64,000 nucleotides of DNA, from NCBI RefSeq assembly GCF_015355755.1, contig NZ_JACVEE010000002.1, positions 744,001 to 808,000 of the forward strand, written 5' to 3'. Source of the stretch: Nocardia sp. XZ_19_385. Lineage in GTDB: Bacteria; Actinomycetota; Actinomycetes; Mycobacteriales; Mycobacteriaceae. The notes under the pieces are model-generated. The model saw nothing but the letters and a program-made list of their open reading frames with translations. It was not told where the DNA came from and did no database searches. Below are positions 1-8,091 of the stretch, one piece after another. The first letter of the stretch is position 1, and every line of letters begins with the position of its first letter. The position numbers were made by a program, and so were the translations under genes.

Positions 1-208
1 GCTCCATAAGTCCATCGTCCAAGGCAAGCGTGATCAGCTGAGCCAGGACGGCGAGAATCGCGTCATAGGATTCGTCCGCCGCGGCATCAGATAGCCGAAC
101 CGATGGCGCCGACCGGCGGAGGAGAATGACCTCACCCTCCTCCTCCATCTTCTCCATCACGCCATTTGGATCGCGTAGGAACTCGGTCCACGTCGCCGTA
201 ACAGTCAT
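1..208 (-). CDS. Phd/YefM-like antitoxin, 3' end outside window (partial)
   Basis: Reading the minus strand from the ATG at 206-208 gives 69 open codons that run off the left edge. The start MTVTATWTEFLRDP, followed by an acidic stretch and the segment VILLRRSAPSVRLS, resembles the short prevent-host-death type antitoxins of actinobacteria. These bind DNA with the N-terminal domain and neutralise a toxin, often a PIN ribonuclease, encoded just downstream; that position is beyond the edge here. A perfect 18-bp palindrome lies 12 bases upstream of the start and fits autoregulation. The family call rests on pattern resemblance only; it could be an unrelated small regulator. Confidence 0.5.
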   Translation of the reverse strand, partial: MTVTATWTEFLRDPNGVMEKMEEEGEVILLRRSAPSVRLSDAAADESYDAILAVLAQLITLALDDGLME

Positions 209-219
209 GCATAAAACGT

Positions 220-237
220 ATCAGATGTACATCTGAT
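220..237. promoter_or_regulatory. Perfect 18-bp palindrome, candidate antitoxin operator
   Basis: The sequence ATCAGATGTACATCTGAT is identical to its reverse complement. It lies 12 bp upstream of the antitoxin-like start at 208 and beyond the 3' end of the acyl-CoA dehydrogenase gene. The position fits an autorepression site for the toxin-antitoxin operon. Binding is inferred. Confidence 0.55.
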
Positions 238-310
238 GTCGCCAGGAGTTTTAGGGCAGGCGGAGTTCATCGTGGCCGCCATGGTTCCAGCACTATGGCG
301 GCCGATCCAG

Positions 311-1459
311 CTACGGACGAGTGAGGGCCGCGTAGCGGGCCAAATGGGTGTCGCTGGTGCCGAATTCGGATTCGATGGCGGTGAGGCGTTTGAAGTAGTG
401 GCCGATGGCCAGTTCTTCGGTCATGCCCATGGCGCCGTGTAGTTGGACGGCGTTCTGGCCGATGAAGCGGGCGGCGCGGGCGATGGTGACCTTGGCTGCC
501 GAGACGGACCGGGCGCGGGATGGGGCGCTGCCGTCGAGGGAGTAGACCGCCAGGTAGGTGGCGGCGATGGCTTGTTCGAGTTCCATGTACATGTCGACCA
601 TGCGGTGCTGCAGGGCCTGAAAGGTGCTGATGGTGACGCCGAACTGCTGGCGTTGCTTGGTGTACTCGACGGTGTCGGTGAGGACTTTGCTCATGCAGCC
701 GACCGCTTCGGCGCAGATCGCCGCGATCGCCTCGTCCATCGTGGGTTCGATGACTTCCCAGGCCGCGCCCTCGGCGCCGAGCAGCGCGTCGGCCGGGAGC
801 CGGAACTCGGTGAACGTGAGGTCGGCGGCGAGGCGGTCGTCGATGGTGCGGTAGGTATGCACCTCGACGCCCGCAGGTGGATTGACCGCGTCGAACTCAG
901 TGTGGAACAGCGAGATTCCGGCCTGGTCGCGGCGGGCGCCGGAGGTGCGGGCCGCGATGATCAGGTGCGTCGACAACGGCGCGCTGGTCACGACGATCTT
1001 GCTGCCGTCGACAATCCAGTCGTCGCCCTCGCGGCGGGCCGTGGCCGAGACGTCGTGCAGGGTCTGGCCCGAGGTCGGCTCCAGGGCCGCGAAGGCGATG
1101 CGCGCCGCACCCGAAACTATCTGGCGCAGTATGGAATCAGCCTGCTTGCCGCCGGAGCGGCGGAGCAGTCCCGCCCCGATGACCACGGTGTCGACGAACG
1201 GTTCGACGACCAGCGCGCGACCGAGTTCCTCGGCGATGACCATCAATTCGACCGGGCCGCCGCCCATGCCGTCCACGTCCTCGGGCAGGGTCGCGCCGAG
1301 AATGCCGAGCTCATCGGCGAATCCGCGCCACACGGCCGGTTGCCAGCCCGCACCGGTCTTCACGGCGCTGCGGCTGCGTTCCAAGTCGTAACGGGCGCTG
1401 AGGAATCCGGCGAGCGCGTCGCGCAGAAGTTCCTGCTCCTTGGTGAGTGAGAAGTCCAT
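311..1459 (-). CDS. Acyl-CoA dehydrogenase, subunit of a probable heteromeric FadE pair
   Basis: A 382-residue acyl-CoA dehydrogenase. Such flavoenzymes oxidise acyl-CoA to 2-enoyl-CoA with FAD in beta-oxidation of fatty acids or steroid side chains. The N-terminal helical domain (MDFSLTKEQELLRDALAGF), the middle beta domain and the C-terminal helical domain ending IESEFGTSDTHLARYAAL are all present. The terminal signature lacks the usual YEGTxxIQ catalytic loop. I chose the ATG at 1459 because it overlaps the TGA of the upstream partner (TGATG); a longer in-frame extension exists but its sequence is not family-like. Two tightly coupled FadE genes of unequal type match the alpha2beta2 enzymes of mycobacterial steroid catabolism (known family behaviour). 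The substrate is unknown. Confidence 0.85.
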   Translation of the reverse strand: MDFSLTKEQELLRDALAGFLSARYDLERSRSAVKTGAGWQPAVWRGFADELGILGATLPEDVDGMGGGPVELMVIAEELGRALVVEPFVDTVVIGAGLLRRSGGKQADSILRQIVSGAARIAFAALEPTSGQTLHDVSATARREGDDWIVDGSKIVVTSAPLSTHLIIAARTSGARRDQAGISLFHTEFDAVNPPAGVEVHTYRTIDDRLAADLTFTEFRLPADALLGAEGAAWEVIEPTMDEAIAAICAEAVGCMSKVLTDTVEYTKQRQQFGVTISTFQALQHRMVDMYMELEQAIAATYLAVYSLDGSAPSRARSVSAAKVTIARAARFIGQNAVQLHGAMGMTEELAIGHYFKRLTAIESEFGTSDTHLARYAALTRP

Positions 1460-2688
1460 CAGAGCCCCAATGCTGCTTTGGCGAGGATGTTTCGCTGAAT
1501 TTCGTTGCTGCCCGCGTAGATCGAGCCCGCGCGGTCGTTGAAGTAGTGCAGCGGCGCGACCGCCTGCCACTCCGCGCCGCTGACGTAACCGTCTGCGGGC
1601 GCGGCGTATTCGGTGACCGGGCCGCCGGGCATGGTGGCGTGCGGCTGGTAGACCCGGCCGCGCGGTCCCGCCGCCTCCAGCTTCAGCTCGGTCAGCTGCT
1701 GGCTCAGTTCGGTGCCGAGCACCTTGAGCATCGAGGACGCCGGACCGGGATTCTTGCCCTGCGCCATCGCCGAAAGCGTGCGGTACTCCAGGATTTCGAG
1801 CACCTCGGTGCGAATCCTGGCCTCGGCCAGCTTCCGCGCGAACGCCGGATCGTCGATCAGCGGATTGCCGTCGGGCCCGGTCTGTTCCGCGGCCGCGGCG
1901 GCGACATCCTCGGCCATGACCTGCAGGAACGGCGAGAGGGCCCCGCCTCGCTCGTGGATGAGCAGGTACTTCGCGACCGTCCAGCCCTCGTCGATCCGCC
2001 CCAGCACATTGGCTTTCGGCACCCGCACGTTGTCGAAGAAGACCTGGTTCTGCACTTCCTCGCCGGAAGTCATCACCAGCGGCCGGATTTCGATTCCCGG
2101 CGTGGTCATATCGATGAGCAGGAAGGTGATGCCCTGCTGCTTCTTACCTCCGCGGGAAGTGCGGACCAGGCAAAAGATCCAGTTCGCCTCGGTCGCGTGC
2201 GTCGTCCAGATCTTGCTGCCGGTGCAGATCAGGTCGTCGCCGTCTTCGACGGCCGCCATGCTCAGCGACGCGAGATCCGATCCCGACTCCGGCTCGGAAT
2301 ACCCCTGGCAGAAGAACACTTCCCCGGTGAGGATGCGCGGCAGGAAGTACGCCTTCTGCTCCGCCGTGCCGAACGCGATGATCGCGTGCGCCACCATCCG
2401 GATGCCCATCGGCGACAACAGCGGCGCCCCGGCCAGCGTCAGCTCGCGCCCGAAAATGTAGTGCTGCGTCAAGCTCCACGGCTGCCCACCGAACTCGACC
2501 GGCCACGCCGGCGCCGCCCACCCTTTCGCGTGCAGGATGTGCTGCCACTCCATGCTCGCTTCATGGTCCGGGTACACACTCGTCGCCAGCCGCCCGGCCC
2601 GCCGCAACTCCGGCGTCAGCTTCGCCTCGAGGAAGCTGCGAACCTCATCCCGGAAGGCCAGATCTTCAGCTGACCAGTCGTATTCCAT
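1459..2688 (-). CDS. Acyl-CoA dehydrogenase, larger partner of the FadE pair
   Basis: A 409-residue acyl-CoA dehydrogenase, first gene of the two-gene FadE unit. The FAD/acyl-binding motif CQGYSEPESGSDLASL, the middle-domain segment GSKIWTTHATEANW and the C-terminal YAGSNEIQRNILA are readable. In the last, the position that holds the catalytic Glu in medium-chain enzymes (YEG) is Ala. The base must therefore sit elsewhere or be supplied by the partner, as in isovaleryl-type or heteromeric FadE enzymes. The ATG at 2688 has GGGAGGG 6 bases upstream; an in-frame GTG at 2712 is less well placed. The neighbour starts on the stop codon, so the pair is probably translationally coupled. Confidence 0.88.
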   Translation of the reverse strand: MEYDWSAEDLAFRDEVRSFLEAKLTPELRRAGRLATSVYPDHEASMEWQHILHAKGWAAPAWPVEFGGQPWSLTQHYIFGRELTLAGAPLLSPMGIRMVAHAIIAFGTAEQKAYFLPRILTGEVFFCQGYSEPESGSDLASLSMAAVEDGDDLICTGSKIWTTHATEANWIFCLVRTSRGGKKQQGITFLLIDMTTPGIEIRPLVMTSGEEVQNQVFFDNVRVPKANVLGRIDEGWTVAKYLLIHERGGALSPFLQVMAEDVAAAAAEQTGPDGNPLIDDPAFARKLAEARIRTEVLEILEYRTLSAMAQGKNPGPASSMLKVLGTELSQQLTELKLEAAGPRGRVYQPHATMPGGPVTEYAAPADGYVSGAEWQAVAPLHYFNDRAGSIYAGSNEIQRNILAKAALGL

Positions 2689-2828
2689 CTGCCCTCCCAG
2701 AGGGTTTGCCACACTGCATCATCGCAGGCCAGTACCGGCCCACCAGCCGCCAATGTAAGCCCGCTCACCTCGGAAATCAAACTGATGCCACCCGCCCGCA
2801 GTTGACCAGGCGTTCTGCGCGCGCACGG

Positions 2829-3365
2829 TCAGCAGTCCTCGAAGTAGGCTTTGAGGTAGCCCGCGGATTGGTAGACGTAGTCGTAGGCCCAGCGGGCTAC
2901 GGACAGGTCGGGTTGCGGGTCCGCGAACAGGAGCTCACCAGGCCAGCATTTCTCCAGGATGTAGCGGGCGCGGGAGATGTGCGGGGTGAAGGTGACGACG
3001 ATGACGCGGTGCCAATTGTGGGCGCGGGCCAGGCGGGCGAGTTCGCGGCCCTCGCCGCGGGTGGTGCGCGGTTCGGGATCGAAGCAGGTGACGCGGAAGC
3101 TGTAGCCGCCGTGGCAGATTCGGTTGATCATGGGGCTGTTGGTGTAGGGATCGGAGAAGACGACCCAGGGGGCGTAGCCGTCGCGGGCCAGGCGCAGGCC
3201 CAGTTGTTCGCGGCCGTCGTGCGCGCCGCCGAGGACGAGGATGGCGTCGGCGCGGTCGGGCGGGCCGGTGCGGGGGCTGACGTAGACCGGCCAGAGCGCG
3301 GTGACCGCGGTCGCGAGGGTCACGACGAGGCCGAGCAAGAGCAAGGTCGTTCGTTTCCGGCGCAC
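2829..3365 (-). CDS. DUF218/YdcF-type membrane-anchored protein
   Basis: A 178-residue protein with one N-terminal membrane segment (about residues 5-25) followed by a DUF218 domain. The domain opens with DAILVLGGAHDGREQLGLRL and includes the later strand HRVIVVTFTPHISRARY. DUF218 proteins (SanA, YdcF) are envelope proteins linked to barrier function; their reaction is not settled. The proposed GTG start at 3365 has GAGGGG unusually close to it, and the upstream in-frame region lacks a better start, so the N-terminus is uncertain. The gene lies 140 bp upstream of, and in the same direction as, the FadE pair. It is divergent from UDP-glucose dehydrogenase. Confidence 0.75.
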   Translation of the reverse strand: MRRKRTTLLLLGLVVTLATAVTALWPVYVSPRTGPPDRADAILVLGGAHDGREQLGLRLARDGYAPWVVFSDPYTNSPMINRICHGGYSFRVTCFDPEPRTTRGEGRELARLARAHNWHRVIVVTFTPHISRARYILEKCWPGELLFADPQPDLSVARWAYDYVYQSAGYLKAYFEDC

Positions 3366-3492
3366 CCCCTCGATGCTAGATCGACGACATAAGCGCAGGT
3401 CATAACACCACGCACCACCTGTACACCTGATGTTGCCGCGAGCCTTGCTTCGAGGTCGGGGCGTGGCCATCGTGGGGGATTACCAATCGATC

Positions 3493-4815
3493 ATGCGTTG
3501 CACAGTCTTCGGAACCGGGTACCTCGGGGCTACGCACGCGGCGTGCATGGCCGAACTCGGGCATGACGTGATCGGGGTGGATGTCGACCCGGGCAAGGTG
3601 GCGAAGCTGTCCGACGGGGTGGTGCCGTTCTACGAGCCCGGACTAGAGGATGTGTTGCGGCGCAACCTCGATGCGGGGCGGCTGCGGTTCACCACCTCCT
3701 ATGAGGAGGCGGCCGAGCACGCGGCGGTGCATTTCCTCGGCGTCGGTACGCCACAGAAGAAGGGCGAGTACGCCGCGGACCTGAAATACGTGCACGCCGT
3801 GGTGGATACGCTCGCTCCGCTGCTGGAGCGCCCCTCGGTGATCGTCGGAAAATCGACAGTGCCGGTGGGAACCGCTGCCGCACTGGGCAATCGGGCGCGT
3901 GCGCTGACCTCCACCGCGGTCGAGGTGGCGTGGAACCCGGAGTTCCTGCGGGAGGGATTCGCGGTCCAGGACACGCTGCGCCCGGATCGACTGGTGCTCG
4001 GGGTAGATCGGGACCGCGAAAACGCGGCCTGGGTCGAAGAACTCGTGCGCGAGGCCTACGCGGAGCTGATCGAGAACGAGGTCCCGTTCCTGCTGACCGA
4101 CCTGGCCACCGCCGAATTGGTCAAAGCCTCCGCCAATGCCTTTCTGGCGACCAAGATCTCGTTCATCAACGCGGTCTCGGAGGTCTGCGAGGCCACCGGC
4201 GCCGACGTCACCATGCTGGCCGACGCGCTGGGCTACGACGCCCGCATCGGCCGCCGATTCCTCAACGCGGGCCTGGGTTTCGGCGGCGGCTGCCTGCCCA
4301 AGGACATCCGCGCGTTCATGGCCCGCTCCGGCGAACTCGGCGCCGACCACGCGGTGGCCTTCCTGCGCGAGGTCGACAATATCAATATGCGCCGCCGCAC
4401 CAAGGTGGTCGACATGGCCGCCCGCGCCTGCGGCGGTTCGCTGCTCGGCGCGAACGTGGCGGTGCTCGGCGCAGCCTTCAAACCCGAATCCGATGACGTG
4501 CGCGACTCCCCCGCCCTGAACGTGGCCGGCATGATCCAGCTGCACGGCGCGGTTGTCACGGTGTACGACCCGAAGGCCGTGGAGAATTCGCGCCGCATCT
4601 TCCCCACCCTGAATTACGCCACCTCGGTAGCCGAGGCCTGCGATCGCGCCGATGTGGTTCTGGTGCTTACCGAGTGGGACGAATTCACCGCGCTGCGCCC
4701 CGCGGAACTGGACCGGGTGGTGCGGGCGCGGTCCATCATCGACGGCCGGAACTGTCTCAATCGTGCCACTTGGAGAGCGGCCGGATGGGTGTACGCGGGT
4801 CTCGGCACACCGTAG
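3493..4815 (+). CDS. ugd: UDP-glucose 6-dehydrogenase
   Basis: A 440-residue UDP-glucose/GDP-mannose dehydrogenase. It oxidises UDP-glucose twice with NAD+ to UDP-glucuronate, a precursor of cell-envelope sugars. The N-terminal Rossmann motif is MRCTVFGTGYLGATHAACMA. The catalytic Cys is in GFGGGCLPKDIRAF (about residue 267), and the C-terminal UDP-binding domain starts near ANVAVLGAAFKPESDDVRDS. The ATG at 3493 is chosen because the nucleotide-binding strand begins immediately after it. The M. tuberculosis counterpart (udgA) is beside dcd, and dcd is 7 kb away here, so the local order is only partly conserved. Confidence 0.94.
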   Translation: MRCTVFGTGYLGATHAACMAELGHDVIGVDVDPGKVAKLSDGVVPFYEPGLEDVLRRNLDAGRLRFTTSYEEAAEHAAVHFLGVGTPQKKGEYAADLKYVHAVVDTLAPLLERPSVIVGKSTVPVGTAAALGNRARALTSTAVEVAWNPEFLREGFAVQDTLRPDRLVLGVDRDRENAAWVEELVREAYAELIENEVPFLLTDLATAELVKASANAFLATKISFINAVSEVCEATGADVTMLADALGYDARIGRRFLNAGLGFGGGCLPKDIRAFMARSGELGADHAVAFLREVDNINMRRRTKVVDMAARACGGSLLGANVAVLGAAFKPESDDVRDSPALNVAGMIQLHGAVVTVYDPKAVENSRRIFPTLNYATSVAEACDRADVVLVLTEWDEFTALRPAELDRVVRARSIIDGRNCLNRATWRAAGWVYAGLGTP

Positions 4816-4986
4816 AGTTGCACCGACCCCACGCCGCGAGCTCAGCGCCCGGAGGAGGTAGCGCAGCGTAGCGCGGGCACGGGGCGCTTGAGCGGGATCG
4901 ATCATCGCCGGTAAGGTCCCGTGCAGTCTCCGTCGTCGGCGGCGCGGGCTCGCAGGTCGGGAAGCGTGAAACAAGATGGGCAGCTG

Positions 4987-6450
4987 ATGAGTTCGGTACT
5001 GGGAGTTTCGGTGGGGGCCGGCGCAGTTCGTCTGGCGCGCCCGCACGCCGTGAACCCCCATTCGCCCGTCCAGCCCCAGGGCTTCGACCTGCACATGATT
5101 CCGGTGCGCGATCAGCACGGGGAAGAACTGGCCGCCGAGGCGGTCGGCGTCACCTTGGAAACCGCGCCCGATATCCGCGCCACCGCCATCGCCTATCGCG
5201 GTGAGCAGCAAGCCCGGTCGGTCCGCGCGGCCATGGCGCGCCAGCAGCTCACCGACTACGAGTTGGTCCCCGAGATCTTCGCCACCCTCGAATACGCCAT
5301 GGCGGCAGGCGAAATCCGCGGCATCAACTCTCTCGTGGTCTACGACCTCGGCAGTTCCGGCCTGACGGTCAGCGTCGTCGACACCCACACCCGCGAGGTC
5401 CGCTACACCGAGCGCACCAGCGAAATCAGCGGCGACTACTTGGATTCGCTGATCCGCGAACAGCAGATCGCTTCCGGCCGCATCGCGCATCCGCAGAACC
5501 CGGCCGGCTTGGCGGCGCTGGACGCGCTGTGCCGCGAAGCCAAGGAACAGCTTTCGTCCAACACCGCGGTCGCGTTGCCCAGCGAACAGGGCCTGGTCCT
5601 GCTCGCCCAGGAGAACTTCGAAGCGCTGATCGTGACGGCCGTGGAGTCGTCGGCCAGGATGGCGCGCGATGTGATCGCCCGCGCCGAGCGCCCGGTGCAC
5701 GGGGTCCTCGCCATCGGCGGCTGCGCCCGGATCCCGTTGATCGCCAAGGTGCTCGAGCATTGGATCGGCGTGCCGGTCGTCGTCCCGGAGAACCCCGAGA
5801 CGGTCACCGCCCGCGGCGCCGCCCTGCTGGCCCGTCCGGCCGCCCGTCCCGCCGTCGCGCCCGCGCCGGCGCCCGCCGCGGCGCCGTTCGACGACGACGA
5901 GCTGTCGCCCGCCTGGCTCTCGGCCCAGCCGAAGAAGGGCAGGCGCAAGCGCAAGAACGATCTCGCGGACGACGACTGGCTGGGCAGCGACGATCAGGGC
6001 CAGGACTGGGGCGCGGCCCCAACGCCCAAGGCCCGCAAGCAGAATTACGACGACCTGCCCGACGCGCTGGCGAGCCGTCCGCGCCGTAAACGCGAGCTCA
6101 ACGGCGCCGTGCTGACGGTCAGCGCGCTGGTGGTGGTCGCCGCGATCGGCATCGGCCTCGGCTACGGCCAGCAGGTGCTGACCCGGGATTCGAACAGCAG
6201 CGAGGGCTCGACTCCGTCGTCCACCTCCAGTGTGCCGCGCACCACGACACTGGAGCCGCAGATCGCGGTGGCCCCCGCGACCACCACCACCGAAACCGAG
6301 TCGAAGGTCGCGCCGCCGCAACGCCGCACCACCACCACGCCGCCGCCGCCGACGCCGGGCCCGAATACCTTTACGGTGCCGTTCCTGCCGCCGATCGTGG
6401 TGCCGACCATCCCGCCGGAACTCTTCCCGGCCCCGCCGCCGCAGGGATAG
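4987..6450 (+). CDS. Hsp70/actin-fold protein with transmembrane anchor and Pro/Thr-rich tail
   Basis: A 487-residue protein. Residues 1 to about 285 form an Hsp70-like ATPase half. Supporting motifs are SLVVYDLGSSGLTVSVVDTH (the phosphate-2-like strand), EISGDYLDSLI, and VLAIGGCARIPLIAKVLEHW (the adenosine-like motif). The first phosphate loop is degenerate (GVSVGAGAVRLARP, not GIDLGTT), so ATP hydrolysis is doubtful. A basic linker precedes one transmembrane helix near residues 370-392. A Ser/Thr/Pro-rich tail (TTTTPPPPTPGP) follows and is probably outside the cell. No substrate-binding domain is present. A role in envelope sensing is speculation. The nearer ATG at 4987 is chosen because the Hsp70-like strand follows it. 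Confidence 0.8.
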   Translation: MSSVLGVSVGAGAVRLARPHAVNPHSPVQPQGFDLHMIPVRDQHGEELAAEAVGVTLETAPDIRATAIAYRGEQQARSVRAAMARQQLTDYELVPEIFATLEYAMAAGEIRGINSLVVYDLGSSGLTVSVVDTHTREVRYTERTSEISGDYLDSLIREQQIASGRIAHPQNPAGLAALDALCREAKEQLSSNTAVALPSEQGLVLLAQENFEALIVTAVESSARMARDVIARAERPVHGVLAIGGCARIPLIAKVLEHWIGVPVVVPENPETVTARGAALLARPAARPAVAPAPAPAAAPFDDDELSPAWLSAQPKKGRRKRKNDLADDDWLGSDDQGQDWGAAPTPKARKQNYDDLPDALASRPRRKRELNGAVLTVSALVVVAAIGIGLGYGQQVLTRDSNSSEGSTPSSTSSVPRTTTLEPQIAVAPATTTTETESKVAPPQRRTTTTPPPPTPGPNTFTVPFLPPIVVPTIPPELFPAPPPQG

Positions 6451-6452
6451 CA

Positions 6453-6490
6453 AAAGCGCCCCTCCTGTCAGCCGACAGCAGGGGCGCTTT
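6453..6490. terminator. Bidirectional hairpin terminator
   Basis: A 17-bp stem with one mismatch, AAAGCGCCCCTCCTGTC / GACAGCAGGGGCGCTTT, encloses AGCC. It lies between the convergent Hsp70-like and YibE/F genes, with A- and T-runs on the two sides that serve both strands. Confidence 0.85.
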
Positions 6491-6499
6491 CGTAGCGGC

Positions 6500-7780
6500 T
6501 CAGGTCCGGGCGTGCCGCGCGCGGCGTGGAGCGACCGGCGCCTGCGGCCGCTTGTGCCCGAACGGCCGGGCCAGCATCACCGCGATACCCGTGGTCAGGG
6601 GCACCGAAAGCGCAAGGGCGATACCGCCGACCGACGACCGCGCGATCTCGATGGCGACCGCGTCGCCGGTGAGCACGTCCCGGATCGACCGCCCCGCCAC
6701 ACTGAACAGCAGCAGCAGCGGCAACGCCCCACCGGCGTAGGCGAGCACCAGGGTGTAGACGGTACTGGCGATGTGATCCCGCCCGACCCGCATCGCGGCG
6801 GCGAAAACCTCACGGCGCGACGCTCCTTCATCCAGCGATGCCAGCTCGAACGCCGCCGAGGCCTGGGTGATGGTGACGTCGTTGAGCACACCGAGCGAGC
6901 CGATGATGAACCCGGCCAGCAGCAGTCCGGTAATGCTGACGTGCCCGATGTATGTCGCCACGTTGGTGTTCTGCTCTTCGGATAGACCCGTCAGATGTGT
7001 GATCTCGATCGCCACCCAGGACAGCACCGCCGCGAGCAGCATCGAGGCCAACGTCCCGAGCAGCGCCGAACTGGTCCGCAACGAAATCCCGTGCGCCAGA
7101 TAGAGCACCGCGTACAGGATCGCCGCTCCCGCGACCAGCGCGACCGGAATCGCGGGCTTCCCATCGAGAATCGCCGGCAGCATGAACCCCACCAGTACCG
7201 CGAACGCGATCACCAGCCCGAGCAGCGCCCGGAACCCGCGCCACCGCGCCACTACGACGATCACCACCACGAATACCAGGAAGATCAGCAGCAGCGGCAG
7301 CCCGCGGGAGTAGTCCTCGAACGAGTACAGCGGCGTCCCGTTCGGGTCGGCCTGCCGCACCAGCCGGATCTCGTCTCCGGCCTTCAGTTCGGGTTGTCCT
7401 GGCCCGGGCGCGATTTCGAGCAGCGTCTTGCTGCCCTTGTGCGGCCCGGATTCGATGGTGATGAGGCTGCGGTCGCATTGGTAGCTGGTGTTGCGGGGCG
7501 CCTCGGGCTTGTCGGCGAACACCTTGCCGATCGACGTGCTGCCGCAGGCGCCTTTGTCCTGGGCCACCACGGTGCCCGCTTCGGTCTGCACCGCGCCGCC
7601 GCCCGCGTTCTGCATGGGCAGCGGAATTTCGATGTGCTGCTTGCTCGGCCAGAGGAAGAAGGCGCCGACGACGACAGCGATGCCGATGACGGTGAGTAAT
7701 CCGATGACCACCCGCGCCGCGGTGGCGCCGATCGCGATCGGCTCGGAATGGTCATGGTGGTGATGATGGTGCTCCGTCAC
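6500..7780 (-). CDS. YibE/F-family membrane protein with natural His6 N-terminus
   Basis: A 426-residue polytopic protein of the YibE/F family. It has one N-terminal helix (about residues 22-43), an external domain of about 115 residues with a Cys pair, and some seven further membrane segments. The family signature region SITGLLLAGFIIGSLGVLND and a conserved DVTITQASAAFEL segment are present. YibE/F proteins are predicted multipass transporters; the substrate is unknown. The N-terminus MTEHHHHHHDH is an uninterrupted run of six His plus one more, which could bind metal. A His-rich start is not a family requirement. The gene is monocistronic, with the 6C-like RNA locus upstream on the same strand. 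Confidence 0.88.
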   Translation of the reverse strand: MTEHHHHHHDHSEPIAIGATAARVVIGLLTVIGIAVVVGAFFLWPSKQHIEIPLPMQNAGGGAVQTEAGTVVAQDKGACGSTSIGKVFADKPEAPRNTSYQCDRSLITIESGPHKGSKTLLEIAPGPGQPELKAGDEIRLVRQADPNGTPLYSFEDYSRGLPLLLIFLVFVVVIVVVARWRGFRALLGLVIAFAVLVGFMLPAILDGKPAIPVALVAGAAILYAVLYLAHGISLRTSSALLGTLASMLLAAVLSWVAIEITHLTGLSEEQNTNVATYIGHVSITGLLLAGFIIGSLGVLNDVTITQASAAFELASLDEGASRREVFAAAMRVGRDHIASTVYTLVLAYAGGALPLLLLFSVAGRSIRDVLTGDAVAIEIARSSVGGIALALSVPLTTGIAVMLARPFGHKRPQAPVAPRRARHART

Positions 7781-7864
7781 CAGGCGAGCTTAAAGGATTT
7801 GATTTTCAAACTCGCGATGGACGCCGCGGCGAAGGTGCGCTGAACTGCGCGAAAGGCTTTCGGG

Positions 7865-7990
7865 AGGGGGCGGCGGAGAGCAGGGGGATGTCTCCGCCGC
7901 CCGCAGGCCGGCGCCCAGGGGGGTAGGCGGCCGAACCCGAGGGCCAGGTTGTCCAGGGGGGGTAGACAACCCGACCAGGCACTTGAAGTG
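7865..7990 (-). ncRNA. Probable 6C small RNA
   Basis: Read on the minus strand, this interval has three successive stem-loops whose loops carry C runs. The first is GGTTGTC/GACAACC (7947-7971) with loop TACCCCCCCTG. The second is a weaker hairpin with loop TACCCCCCTG (7915-7926). The third is a perfect 11-bp stem GGCGGCGGAGA/TCTCCGCCGCC (7869-7901) with loop CATCCCCCTGC. Two hairpins with runs of at least six C in their loops define the actinobacterial 6C RNA (B11 in M. tuberculosis), a trans-acting regulator that pairs with G-rich ribosome-binding sites. A TACAGT -10-like box lies just upstream. The rest of the 7781-8091 gap holds no gene. Ends are approximate. Confidence 0.65.
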
Positions 7991-8091
7991 CCGAGAGCCA
8001 CTGTACACAAAACTGCGAGTTTTACGCTAGTGAGTATTTAAAAGTGGCGTTTATCCAGACGGGTGGTCTGTTTCACCCCCGAGAACAGGGG

